This document shows positions 7,444 to 15,743 of a DNA stretch of 36,019 nucleotides, piece by piece (within the stretch, counting starts at the first letter, position 1; the number at the start of each line of letters is the position of its first letter). A program made the position numbers and the translations under genes. The stretch is taken from assembly GCF_001076885.1 (NCBI RefSeq), contig NZ_JVDT01000066.1, forward strand, positions 1 to 36,019, given 5' to 3'. Origin of the DNA: Bacillus sp. 522_BSPC. GTDB taxonomy: Bacteria; Bacillota; Bacilli; Bacillales; Cytobacillaceae. The notes under the pieces are model-generated. The model was not told the origin of the DNA, made no database searches, and worked only from the letters and a program-made list of their open reading frames with translations.

Positions 7444-8208
7444 ATGAAAAAGATTTTTTCTATTGTAACTTGTGCATCATTACTGACAACAGCTGCTCCG
7501 TTTGTTGGTGCGGAAGAAATCAAAGTAGAAAAAGGAGATACCCTTTGGTCCATTTCACAAAAGAAGAATGTTAGTGTTACAGATATAAAAAAATGGAATA
7601 ACTTAAAAAGTGATCTCATCAAAGTCAACGAAACATTAATACTTCAAAAAGTGAAGAATTATAAAGTTAAAGCAGGAGATAATCTTTGGAAGATTTCTCA
7701 AAAATATAATACAACCGTTGAACAAATTAAGAGCTGGAATAAACTTAAAAGCGATACAATACATAAAGGTGACGTATTGATTGTTTCAAAAAGTAAAGTT
7801 TCAAAGGAAAGTGAAACAAAAACAGCTGCCCAAACTGTAAACAATACAGTAAAGACAAAGAATACGGTAAATACGGTAAAGGCTGAAAAGACAGAAAAAA
7901 CAAATACTGATGCAAGCTCAAAAGAAATTACTGTAACTGCTACCGCTTATACAGCAGATTGTAATGGTTGTTCTGGTATAACAGCTACAGGTATAAATTT
8001 AAAAGATAATCCCAATAAAAAGGTTATATCCGTTGACCCTAACGTAATCCCACTTGGTTCTAAAGTATATGTTGAAGGGTATGGTACAGCAATCGCTGGT
8101 GATACTGGCGGTGCGATAAAAGGAAATAAAATCGATGTCCATGTCGCAAGCACATCTGAAGCATTAAATTGGGGAAGAAAACAAGTATCTGTAAAAATTC
8201 TTGACTAA
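7444..8208 (+). CDS. yocH: YocH-like secreted cell-wall protein (LysM-LysM-3D)
   Basis: The protein is a probable secreted muralytic enzyme or wall-binding factor of 254 residues. An N-terminal signal peptide (MKKIFSIVTCASLLTTAAPFVGA, cleavage near residue 23) precedes two LysM modules (VEKGDTLWSISQKKNV... and VKAGDNLWKISQKYNT...) that bind peptidoglycan. A Lys/Thr-rich linker leads to a C-terminal 3D domain (about 160-254) with the conserved aspartates in SVDPNVIPLGS, AGDTGG and KIDVH, the fold shared with MltA-like lytic transglycosylases. Domain order and size match B. subtilis YocH. AGGAGG lies 7 bases before the ATG. A WalR-like box upstream suggests control by the cell-wall homeostasis system. 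Confidence 0.9.
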   Translation: MKKIFSIVTCASLLTTAAPFVGAEEIKVEKGDTLWSISQKKNVSVTDIKKWNNLKSDLIKVNETLILQKVKNYKVKAGDNLWKISQKYNTTVEQIKSWNKLKSDTIHKGDVLIVSKSKVSKESETKTAAQTVNNTVKTKNTVNTVKAEKTEKTNTDASSKEITVTATAYTADCNGCSGITATGINLKDNPNKKVISVDPNVIPLGSKVYVEGYGTAIAGDTGGAIKGNKIDVHVASTSEALNWGRKQVSVKILD

Positions 8209-8242
8209 AAATATGCTGGGCATAACTAATTCAGCCAAAAGA

Positions 8243-8286
8243 AAAAAGCCAAACAATCATCCTTTCGTGTGATTGTTTGGCTTTTT
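8243..8286. terminator. Intrinsic terminator after yocH
   Basis: A perfect 17-bp stem (8243-8259 with 8270-8286) has a 10-base loop and ends in a T-run on the plus strand and a T-run equivalent on the minus strand. It can stop yocH and possibly the leftward unit from 9622. The remaining bases to 8489 show nothing recognisable. Confidence 0.92.
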
Positions 8287-8489
8287 AATTAGCTTATTAA
8301 TGACTGTTTTCAGTTGTTATTAGCCGTAGTCATCACTAGATAGTGGGCGCTTAAAAAATATAAACCATAAAATGAAATGAGGATTAATTTATTTGGTGGC
8401 TAAACAACCATCAATAGCTAACAATTTTTTTGCCTCATCCTTAAACGCTCATTAAGTCGTCTGAATACGAAAACACAACTTTATAGTAT

Positions 8490-9233
8490 TTATTTATTCA
8501 TTGTTTCATCCTTTTCTGAATGAAGAAAGAAGCGTTGGATTGGTTGTGCAATGCTTTTCACATTGTTTTCAATTTTTTCGGCTAAAAAATGAACCCTTTC
8601 AAACAGAATTTCCTTCATATGTTCTATTTGTCGACTCAGCCTATTTACATTACCATTTGTTTCTTCGATGTTTTCAATAATCGTTTTGTGAAAGATTTCT
8701 TGGATATCCAGCTTTTCCGATATGTTATGATAGCTCGACTCTGTTTCATCCAATTTCGTTTTCATATCAGTAGCAAGATCATTAAATTCATCCATTTTCT
8801 TAGCAATTAAGGAAATGTCTTGTTCCTGAAATGTTAACTGGTCAAATAAAGCAGTGTTGCGAAGTGATTCTTCGTTTATTATTTCTTTTTGTTCTTTGGA
8901 TAGTGTTACAAGGGAAGCTAATTGCTCTTCAATTTTTGCTGTATCCTCATCTAATACAGCAAGTTTTGTTAATAGGTCCTTAGTTACCGAATCATTTAAC
9001 TGCAATTTGGAATCAATTGCATTGATTTGCTTAAAATGCTTTTCCTGCTTTTCCAGAGACTCTTCCTGAAATTTCGTTACTAAAGTGGCTAAATATTCAT
9101 TTTGAAGTTTTTGAGTTAATAAGTAATCTTGTAAATAATTTTGTTGAAAATGTGATTGATTATTTAAAGATTCTGCAGGAAGTTTTGGAAGATAGACCTT
9201 TGAGTTCGGGGGGATTTGGTCATTTATGGGCAT
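8490..9233 (-). CDS. Coiled-coil protein of unknown function
   Basis: I do not recognise this 247-residue protein. It lacks a signal peptide or membrane segment. After a Pro-rich start (MPINDQIPPNSKVYLPKLP), nearly the whole chain from about residue 30 to 235 is polar, rich in Glu, Lys, Gln and Leu with heptad-like spacing, and should form long coiled coils. It has a single Phe-rich patch near the end (IQRFFLHSEKDE) and no cysteine. A strong GGAGGAG ribosome site precedes the ATG. The gene lies downstream of, and in the same direction as, a small HTH regulator, with a long inverted repeat between them. A structural or scaffolding role is possible but unsupported. Confidence 0.75.
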   Translation of the reverse strand: MPINDQIPPNSKVYLPKLPAESLNNQSHFQQNYLQDYLLTQKLQNEYLATLVTKFQEESLEKQEKHFKQINAIDSKLQLNDSVTKDLLTKLAVLDEDTAKIEEQLASLVTLSKEQKEIINEESLRNTALFDQLTFQEQDISLIAKKMDEFNDLATDMKTKLDETESSYHNISEKLDIQEIFHKTIIENIEETNGNVNRLSRQIEHMKEILFERVHFLAEKIENNVKSIAQPIQRFFLHSEKDETMNK

Positions 9234-9309
9234 TTTACTCCTCCTTTCATCCTTCTTTATCCTATTTAGATGAAGGAAAAAGGGTGCAGACTAAAATTAG
9301 TTTTAAACA

Positions 9310-9379
9310 TAGAAGAAAATAGAAAACATCTACTTGGAATAAACGTTTTGGATCTGTAAATACTTTCTATTTTCTTCTA
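9310..9379. repeat. Long perfect inverted repeat between the HTH and coiled-coil genes
   Basis: TAGAAGAAAATAGAAA (9310-9325) and its exact complement (9364-9379) form a 16-bp AT-rich stem around a 38-base loop. It begins 6 bases after the HTH stop codon on the minus strand. No T-run follows in that direction, so it may be a processing or stability element instead of a classic terminator. Confidence 0.6.
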
Positions 9380-9385
9380 CTATCA

Positions 9386-9622
9386 TTACATAAAAGGAGG
9401 GAGCCCTTTACTTATTTCCGTTAATATTGATGTAATGGAGGCGATATCTTGATCGTCAATATTAAACGTTTGCCTAATCTTATTTTCTAAATCTTTACTA
9501 ACTCTTCGTTTTCCGACTTCCACCAAGGCAATTAATGCGAAACTACAATTTAAAACGCGGGCAAAGTCTCTTTGGGTCATTTCATAATTTTTTCTGATAA
9601 ATTTAATGATTTCTTTATTCAT
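9386..9622 (-). CDS. Small XRE-like helix-turn-helix regulator
   Basis: This 78-residue protein is almost entirely a DNA-binding domain. The helix-turn-helix covers about residues 15-42 (MTQRDFARVLNCSFALIALVEVG), followed by KRRVSKDLENKIRQ, the usual pattern of XRE/Cro-type repressors. No effector or dimerisation domain is evident beyond a short tail ending GLPPFM. I start at the ATG at 9622, which has AGGTGG just upstream on the minus strand; an in-frame ATG at 9634 lacks a ribosome site. Its promoter carries a dyad over the -10 (9683-9703), consistent with autoregulation. Targets are unknown; candidates are itself, the downstream coiled-coil gene and the divergent puc operon. Confidence 0.8.
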   Translation of the reverse strand: MNKEIIKFIRKNYEMTQRDFARVLNCSFALIALVEVGKRRVSKDLENKIRQTFNIDDQDIASITSILTEISKGLPPFM

Positions 9623-9682
9623 AGTCCACCTCATTTAATTAAATAAAAAGTATAAATAAGAAAGACGAAAAGAAGAATATAT

Positions 9683-9703
9683 TAATGCAAGATACGTGCA
9701 TTA
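9683..9703. promoter_or_regulatory. Operator-like dyad over the HTH gene promoter
   Basis: TAATGCA (9683-9689) and TGCATTA (9697-9703) are perfect 7-bp arms with a 7-base centre. They overlap the -10 and start point of the leftward promoter at 9700-9728, where a repressor would block transcription. The symmetry suits a dimeric HTH protein such as the one encoded immediately downstream. Confidence 0.55.
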
Positions 9704-9728
9704 TAGATGATAATGAAGAAAATGTAAA
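9700..9728 (-). promoter_or_regulatory. SigA promoter for the HTH regulator gene
   Basis: Read on the minus strand, TTTACA (9728-9723), a 17-base spacer and a consensus TATAAT (9705-9700) form a strong vegetative promoter. Transcription should start near 9693, about 70 bases before the ATG. The rest of the 331-base gap up to pucA (9623-9953) is very AT-rich. I see a TATAAT at 9841-9846 on the plus strand without a good -35. Confidence 0.7.
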
Positions 9729-9953
9729 TATATTAAGCTAGTAAAATAGATTGTTTATGAAAAAGGACGGATAAAAATATACAAATAACGAATAATTTAG
9801 AAAATTTGTTTAAATCGACTAAATTTATTTGTTTTTATTATATAATTAATCCAATGACATATAAAAATATAGCAATTAATATGATGTAATAACATGATAT
9901 GTGATAAAAAGTAACACCGAGATATTAAAAAACTTACTATTGGAGGAATGTCG

Positions 9954-10946
9954 ATGTCTTCCGATCATTATTCTGTTATTGATTCTGTCAGTAATAAGAA
10001 GAATCAAGGGTATTTGGCTACAATCGTTAAGGTAGAAGGTTCAGCCTATCGTAAAGAAGGCACAATGATGTTTATTTCGGATAAAGGTATGGAGAAAGGC
10101 TTGCTTAGCGGTGGATGTGTTGAGGAGGATTTACTTGCTAGGATTGACATGCAAAAATATGCTGAACCATTTCTGATGGAATACGATTTACGCTCTGAAG
10201 ATGATTTATCTTGGGGGCAAGGTGTCGGCTGTGATGGGAAAATTTATATTATGGTAGAGCCGGTTACTATGGAAACAAGACAAATTTTTCAAAAAATACA
10301 GCACCATTTAAATAATGGCGAAAATGTAGAACTTATTAAAAAATTTAATCAATTAAATAAACAGATGGAAAATAAGATAAGTGTTGAAGCAAAAAAGGAG
10401 TATCCAAATGGAACATCCTTTATCTCAGAATTCATATGCTCTCCTAGTGACATGATTTCATTCACTCAATCATTCGAGCCTCAGCCCAAATTAATCCTAT
10501 ATGGAGCGGGACCAGATGCAAAGCCCGTTGTGCATTTTGCTAGTAAAGCAGGATTTTATGTCATTTTAGCAGATTGGCGACAAAGCTATTGTAAGAAAGA
10601 GAATATTCCATATGCCAAAGAATATATTATTGGCTCGCCAACGGAAGTAATGGAAGCAATAAACCCCACAGAAAATGATTATGTTCTTACAATGACGCAT
10701 AGCTTTATGAAGGATCAAGAAATAGTCGATTACTTCCAAGCTAGAAAGACAAAGTACTTAGGCCTCCTTGGATCCAAAAAAAGGTCGGAAAGATTATTAG
10801 CTGGAAAAAAGGATAAAGACTGGATTCGTTATCCAGTTGGTTTGGCTATACATTCAGAAAGTCCGGAAGAAATTGCGATTAGTATTGTAGCGGAATTAAT
10901 TCAGCTGAAAAATACGAAAAAGTCTGAAGCAATGGTTAAGCAATGA
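9954..10946 (+). CDS. pucA: XdhC-family xanthine dehydrogenase maturation factor PucA
   Basis: XdhC-type proteins bind the molybdenum cofactor, promote its sulfuration and insert it into xanthine dehydrogenase. The 330 residues contain the N-terminal XdhC motif (LLSGGCVEEDLLARI) and a C-terminal Rossmann-type domain (LILYGAGPDAKPVV...ILADWRQSYC), with LGLLGSKKRSERLL near the end. The length agrees with B. subtilis PucA as I recall it. GGAGG at 9942-9946 is 7 bases before the ATG at 9954 but only 1 base before the in-frame ATG at 9948, so I choose 9954. This is the first gene of the eight-gene operon; its stop overlaps the pucB start (ATGA). Confidence 0.92.
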   Translation: MSSDHYSVIDSVSNKKNQGYLATIVKVEGSAYRKEGTMMFISDKGMEKGLLSGGCVEEDLLARIDMQKYAEPFLMEYDLRSEDDLSWGQGVGCDGKIYIMVEPVTMETRQIFQKIQHHLNNGENVELIKKFNQLNKQMENKISVEAKKEYPNGTSFISEFICSPSDMISFTQSFEPQPKLILYGAGPDAKPVVHFASKAGFYVILADWRQSYCKKENIPYAKEYIIGSPTEVMEAINPTENDYVLTMTHSFMKDQEIVDYFQARKTKYLGLLGSKKRSERLLAGKKDKDWIRYPVGLAIHSESPEEIAISIVAELIQLKNTKKSEAMVKQ

Positions 10947-11602
10947 TTACAGCGATCTATTTGGCTGCTGGGAAGAGCAGTAGGATGGGAGAACATAAAT
11001 TATCGCTAACCCTCGGGCAGAATACGATTGGTAATGCAGCTTTATCCGAATTATTAGCCGCTTCTTTTATTGATTATTCCTTAGTCATTGTTCAACCAGA
11101 TGACACTTTAGATTGGATATCTCTAGAAAATAAAAATCAACTATTCGGAAAAAAAGGGGAAATTATTAGATGCAAAGAGGCTGATCTAGGGCAATCTTAT
11201 TCTTTAAAGGCTGGATTTGCGGCTGCAGTAGAAAGAAAGTCTGATAAAATCCTTGTATGCTTAGCAGATCAGCCGTTTGTGACTGCAAATATGTTAAGCA
11301 AACTAGTAAAAATCAATTTAAAACCACCAGAAGAATATGTGGCAAGCATGTATAATGGAGTAATAATGCCTCCAATTTTATTCCATCCAAATGTATATGA
11401 AAATATAAAACCATTAAAAGGAGATTGGGGAGCTAGAAAACTATTAAACAATGGAGCACTGCAAGGGAAAAAGATTGAATTTTCAGAAGAAATATATTTT
11501 ATCGATATAGATACAAAAAGCGATTATGAAAAAGCGCTAGCAAGGAGGGAACAAGATGAAAATATCTGCCGAAACGTATCCAACTTCAGTCGAGATACCT
11601 AA
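10943..11602 (+). CDS. pucB: MobA-like molybdenum cofactor nucleotidyltransferase PucB
   Basis: The 219-residue protein resembles MobA/MocA enzymes that attach a cytidine or guanosine nucleotide to molybdopterin, a step in making cofactor for molybdo-hydroxylases. The nucleotide-binding N-terminus is LAAGKSSRMGEHKLSL, and the metal-site motif CLADQPFV follows near residue 110. The start codon overlaps the pucA stop in an ATGA arrangement without a clear ribosome site, so translation is probably coupled. Its 3' end overlaps pucC by 47 bases. The position between pucA and pucC matches the B. subtilis puc operon. Confidence 0.9.
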   Translation: MITAIYLAAGKSSRMGEHKLSLTLGQNTIGNAALSELLAASFIDYSLVIVQPDDTLDWISLENKNQLFGKKGEIIRCKEADLGQSYSLKAGFAAAVERKSDKILVCLADQPFVTANMLSKLVKINLKPPEEYVASMYNGVIMPPILFHPNVYENIKPLKGDWGARKLLNNGALQGKKIEFSEEIYFIDIDTKSDYEKALARREQDENICRNVSNFSRDT

Positions 11603-12422
11603 CAATTTATCTGACATTCAGAATTTAATTGTCCAACATAATACGATTATTTCTGGTGGAACTATTCTCCAAATTAATTGGGAAGCTGGTGTAGAAAAAC
11701 CAAAACATCTAATAAGCACAGAGAAATTGCCAGAATTAAAAGGAATAGAAGAAGTCCAATTGGATGGACAGTTATACTTGAGAATTGGTGCAGCTATGAC
11801 CATCTCTGATTGCTTGAATAACTCATTTGTTCGAAATAATGCTTCTATTCTTGCAGAAGCTTGTGAAAAGATAGCCGCTCCTGCAGTGCGTAACAGAGGA
11901 ACAATCGGTGGCAATATTTGTAGCAAAATTGGAGATACGATACCGGTTTTATTGGTTTTAGAGGCACAATTATCCTTTTACAATGGCGAACAGGAAAAGA
12001 TGATTTCTTTAAGAAAATGGCTCGCAAAACCAACTCCTCCATCATCTGAATTATTAACAAATATTTTTATTCCAATCATTAATGCACAAAATTACTCCTT
12101 CTTTAAAAAAATTGGCAGACGAGAAACCTTTACTGCAGCTATTATTTCTGTTGCAGGATATCTAGAGTATGAAGAATACAACATAAAAGCAAAGCTATCA
12201 ATAGGCGGAGGCGCACATCTCCCTTGTCGACTTACTTTAGCGGAAGAAGAGCTTAATAAAGGAATGAAAGAGATTGATTGGTCATGTTTATATAAAAAGA
12301 TTCAAGATGATTTTTCATCCTATACTGATCCCTTTGTAACAGCAGACTATCGTAAAAAAGTTGCAGCAAACCTATTTCTTGCAACTATAAAAGATTTTGT
12401 TAAAAAGCAAAGAAAGGAGTAA
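11556..12422 (+). CDS. pucC: Xanthine dehydrogenase FAD-binding subunit PucC
   Basis: This 288-residue subunit carries FAD and passes electrons from the iron-sulfur subunit to NAD or another acceptor. The FAD pocket appears as ISGGTILQ near residue 35 and AAPAVRNRGTIGGNICSKIGD near residue 110. A CO-dehydrogenase flavoprotein C-terminal domain follows (FKKIGRRETFTAAIISVAG). GGAGGG lies 6 bases before the ATG, so the gene has its own ribosome site despite overlapping the end of pucB. It ends just before pucD. Confidence 0.93.
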   Translation: MKISAETYPTSVEIPNNLSDIQNLIVQHNTIISGGTILQINWEAGVEKPKHLISTEKLPELKGIEEVQLDGQLYLRIGAAMTISDCLNNSFVRNNASILAEACEKIAAPAVRNRGTIGGNICSKIGDTIPVLLVLEAQLSFYNGEQEKMISLRKWLAKPTPPSSELLTNIFIPIINAQNYSFFKKIGRRETFTAAIISVAGYLEYEEYNIKAKLSIGGGAHLPCRLTLAEEELNKGMKEIDWSCLYKKIQDDFSSYTDPFVTADYRKKVAANLFLATIKDFVKKQRKE

Positions 12423-12426
12423 TTTT

Positions 12427-14697
12427 ATGGTTCTTGATATAACTAGCGCAGGCGCAAGATGGAAAATTCGCCGAGATGGTGCACCTAAAGTAACTGGGGA
12501 ACTTAAGTATCTAACAGATATGAGTTTTCCGCAAATGCTATATGGGACAGTGCTAAGAAGTGAGCATCCACATGCGAAAATTGTATCGATTGATACAGGA
12601 GAAGCTGAATTACTTCCTGGTGTTGCAGCTGTAATTACACATAAGGATGTCCCAGGCTTAAATGGCTTCGGAATTGTCATACAAGATCAACCAGTCTTAT
12701 GTGAGGACAGAGTGAGGTATGTGGGTGATGCTATTGCAGCAGTGGCCGCCGAAACAAAAGAAATTGCAGAAAAGGCAATCTCCTTAATTAAAGTTAAGTA
12801 TAGTCCGTTACAACCTGTTACAGATCCGGAAATTGCTTTGACGGAATCTTCTATAAAGTTACATAAAGATGGTAATCTCCTTCACAAGGCTGCTTTTAGA
12901 AAGGGAGAAACGACAATAGAGGACATATTTAATGAGTGTGAATTCCTTATAGAAGAAACATATCATACACCAAGGCAAATGCATACATATATGGAAACAG
13001 AAGGAGGGGTAGCAGTTCCAAATGACGATGGCGGAATAACTGTATATGCTCCAACGCAGCATGGTTTTAAAGATCAATTACAGCTTTCTAGAATTCTAGG
13101 GATGGAACCTGAAAAAATCCGCATCATTTCAAGTCCGATTGGAGGGTCATTTGGAGGCAAGGATGAACTGAACATTCAGCCGTATATTAGTATCTTATCC
13201 TTAAAAACGAAGCGACCAGTAAAGATTCATCAATCTAGAAGAGTTTCTATAAAAGCTGGCTTAAAAAGGCATCCAATGAAAATTGAGATGAAAACAGGAA
13301 CAAATAAAGCAGGAAAACTACTTGCACATCAGGTGAAAATCATTGCGGACACAGGTGCTTATGCTACATTAGGTCCTGCTGTACTTGATTTTGCTGTAGA
13401 GCATAGTGCTGGTCCCTACCGTATCGAGAATATAGATGTAAAGGGTTATTCTGTTTATACAAATAACGGTGTGGCAGGTGAATTTAGAGGATTTGGCGGA
13501 AATCAAATCACCTTTGCCCTAGAAACACAGATAGAGCGCTTAGCAGAAAAAATCGGAATATCCTCAACAGAATTGCGCATAAAAAACTTGCGGCAAACAG
13601 ATGATCCCGGACCTGTTGAACAGCCGATAGTTCCTACTGACGGAGCACATGCAGTTCTTACAGAAATCATCAAATCACCCATTCTTCAAAAGAATGAAGA
13701 ATGGCAATCTTTGAGTGACTGGAAGCTAAAAGGGAAGGGATATAGCATCACAATGCACGGGGGAGGACTTGGTTATGGTAGACCAGACCCATCTGGTGCT
13801 TGCATATCCCTAAATAAAGAGGGGAGATTAGAGGTTTCCTTTGGTTTTGAGGAATGTGGGCAAGGATTAATTCCAACAATTGATATGATCATGACTGAAA
13901 CATTTAACTGTGACACAAATGATGTAGAAATAATCATTGGAGATACCGCAAAAGTGCCTCATTCCGGATCATCGACAGCATCTAGAGCGACAAATATGGT
14001 ATGGCTAGGTGTAAATAAATTAAAAACTCCTTTTATAGAAAAAATACTTACTGCTGCTGGAAAACAAACGAATGCACCGATTAAGAATCTTAGCCTTGGC
14101 AAAAGAGGAATTTGGCTGAGTGAAGAAAATAAGGAAGCCCAGCTGTTATTGACCTATAAAGAATTGGCAACATCTCTTGAAGAGCTTCCATCTGTTACTA
14201 CTAGCTATCATTTTCCAACTACTCCCCATTCCATTGATGGAGGACATTTTTTATATACATTTGCAGGTGTAGCAGTAGAAGTTGAGGTAGAAGTTTTAAC
14301 AGGGAGAGTAAAGGTCGTAAAAATGGACCATGTCATTTCAGCAGGCCCGGTTGTAAATCCGATGGGCTATTTAGGCCAGATTGAAGGCGGTGCTAATATG
14401 GGATTAGGCTTTACGCTTATGGAAGACGCTGTTATGGAAAATGGCCGCTATATGACAGAAAACCTTGATACTTATTTGATTCCGACTATATTAGATATTC
14501 CAAAAGAAACCAATGTTTTTGCAATGGAAGACTTAGTTAGTGGTGATATATATGGACCAAGAGGAGTAGGAGAAATTGGTACTGTTGCAGTTGCGCCAGC
14601 GATTGTTTCCGCGATTCATGATGCTACTGGAATTTGGCTGAATAAGCTGCCGGTTCAATCAGAGATGATTTTGAAAGAGATTAACATAGAATATTAA
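12427..14697 (+). CDS. pucD: Xanthine dehydrogenase molybdenum-binding catalytic subunit PucD
   Basis: This 756-residue catalytic subunit hydroxylates hypoxanthine to xanthine and xanthine to urate at the Mo-pterin site. Family motifs are visible: GGSFGGKDELN, GEFRGFGGNQ, GFEECGQG, the cofactor-binding SGSSTASRATN, and near the C-terminus GPRGVGEIGT, whose Glu is the expected catalytic base. The ATG at 12427 follows AAAGGAG with 7-base spacing; an upstream in-frame start at 12397 lies inside pucC and lacks a site. Lengths and order agree with the three-subunit enzyme of Bacillus (PucC, PucD, PucE). Confidence 0.94.
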   Translation: MVLDITSAGARWKIRRDGAPKVTGELKYLTDMSFPQMLYGTVLRSEHPHAKIVSIDTGEAELLPGVAAVITHKDVPGLNGFGIVIQDQPVLCEDRVRYVGDAIAAVAAETKEIAEKAISLIKVKYSPLQPVTDPEIALTESSIKLHKDGNLLHKAAFRKGETTIEDIFNECEFLIEETYHTPRQMHTYMETEGGVAVPNDDGGITVYAPTQHGFKDQLQLSRILGMEPEKIRIISSPIGGSFGGKDELNIQPYISILSLKTKRPVKIHQSRRVSIKAGLKRHPMKIEMKTGTNKAGKLLAHQVKIIADTGAYATLGPAVLDFAVEHSAGPYRIENIDVKGYSVYTNNGVAGEFRGFGGNQITFALETQIERLAEKIGISSTELRIKNLRQTDDPGPVEQPIVPTDGAHAVLTEIIKSPILQKNEEWQSLSDWKLKGKGYSITMHGGGLGYGRPDPSGACISLNKEGRLEVSFGFEECGQGLIPTIDMIMTETFNCDTNDVEIIIGDTAKVPHSGSSTASRATNMVWLGVNKLKTPFIEKILTAAGKQTNAPIKNLSLGKRGIWLSEENKEAQLLLTYKELATSLEELPSVTTSYHFPTTPHSIDGGHFLYTFAGVAVEVEVEVLTGRVKVVKMDHVISAGPVVNPMGYLGQIEGGANMGLGFTLMEDAVMENGRYMTENLDTYLIPTILDIPKETNVFAMEDLVSGDIYGPRGVGEIGTVAVAPAIVSAIHDATGIWLNKLPVQSEMILKEINIEY

Positions 14698-14715
14698 CGA
14701 AATAGGAGGAGTGTA

Positions 14716-15195
14716 ATGGAAAGCAAAAAGGTAATAGAAAGAGTAACACGCTTTAAAGTCAACGGAAAACAACAAGAACTATCACTCTCTCCAACGTCTC
14801 GTCTAGTCGATATTGTTCGAGATTCTTTATCTCTGACAGGAACGAAAATAGCTTGTGAGGTAGGAAGATGTGGAGCATGTTCTGTCATTATGAATGGAAA
14901 ATTGGTGAACTCCTGTTTAATCATGGCATATCAAATAGAGGATGCAGAGATTTTTACGATTGAAAGTTTAGCAGAAGAGAAACTTCATCCAATTCAAGAG
15001 GCATTTTTGCAGGCAGGGGCTCTTCAATGTGGATATTGTACCCCAGGTATGGTTATAGCTTTAAAAGCTTTGCTTGATGACAAGGAACAACCAACTAAAA
15101 AAGAAGTGCTAACAGCATTATCTGGTAATCTATGTCGGTGCACAGGCTATGAAGGGATTTTACGGGCAGTCGACCTTTTAACACAAAAAGATTAA
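14716..15195 (+). CDS. pucE: Xanthine dehydrogenase 2Fe-2S subunit PucE
   Basis: The 159-residue electron-transfer subunit holds two [2Fe-2S] clusters. The N-terminal plant-ferredoxin cluster is seen in CEVGRCGACSVIMNG followed by NSC, and the C-terminal cluster in CGYCTPGM and GNLCRCTGY, so all eight cysteines are present. AGGAGG precedes the ATG by 6 bases, 18 bases after the pucD stop. It completes the xanthine dehydrogenase holoenzyme; the genes after it belong to urate breakdown. Confidence 0.95.
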   Translation: MESKKVIERVTRFKVNGKQQELSLSPTSRLVDIVRDSLSLTGTKIACEVGRCGACSVIMNGKLVNSCLIMAYQIEDAEIFTIESLAEEKLHPIQEAFLQAGALQCGYCTPGMVIALKALLDDKEQPTKKEVLTALSGNLCRCTGYEGILRAVDLLTQKD

Positions 15196-15222
15196 TCAAG
15201 CCTATACGGAAGGAATGAGGAT

Positions 15223-15741
15223 ATGTATTCGATAGAAGAAATCAATGGAATGAATCGACAAGAGTTTATAGAAAAAATCGGTTGGGTATTTGAGTATAGT
15301 CCTTGGATTGCCAATAAGACATGGGATTATCACCCCTTTCCCAGTCTACAAGTACTCTACCAATTGATGGTACAGGCAGTAACAGAGGCTCCTATTGGAG
15401 ATCAATTGGACTTAATTCGAGCACATCCTGATTTAGGAGGAAAGCTGAAAATGACGGATTCATCCGTAAAAGAGCAAAAAGGAGCTGGACTTGATGCACT
15501 TTCAGAAAAAGAATATCAGGAATTTGCAGCATTAAATAAAGCATATTCCGAAAAATTTGGCTTTCCATTTATATTAGCAGTAAAGGGACATACAAAGGAC
15601 AGCATCTATAAAGCGATGAAGGACAGATTAAATCATTCAAAAGAGCAAGAATTTCAAACAGCCTTAACGCAAATATTTGCCATTTCGAAATTCCGATTAA
15701 ATGATATCGTGAAACTAGAGACAAAAGGACAAGGTGCATAA
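15223..15741 (+). CDS. uraD: OHCU decarboxylase, stand-alone (UraD)
   Basis: This enzyme decarboxylates 2-oxo-4-hydroxy-4-carboxy-5-ureidoimidazoline to S-allantoin, the last step of the urate-to-allantoin branch. Conserved family residues are clear in its 172 residues: IRAHPDLGGK with the catalytic His, KEQKGAGL, and KFGFPFILAVKG. In B. subtilis this domain is the N-terminal half of PucL, fused to uricase. Here the frame stops right after the decarboxylase and 2 bases later uraH begins, so the uricase half is absent. Its intact motifs suggest it is functional. Confidence 0.92.
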   Translation: MYSIEEINGMNRQEFIEKIGWVFEYSPWIANKTWDYHPFPSLQVLYQLMVQAVTEAPIGDQLDLIRAHPDLGGKLKMTDSSVKEQKGAGLDALSEKEYQEFAALNKAYSEKFGFPFILAVKGHTKDSIYKAMKDRLNHSKEQEFQTALTQIFAISKFRLNDIVKLETKGQGA

Positions 15742-15743
15742 AT

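Noticed and set aside
9784-9796. PurR-box-like AATAACGAATAAT upstream of pucA
   Set aside because: It matches 11/13 but sits in very AT-rich DNA, and no inverted partner occurs at the usual spacing.
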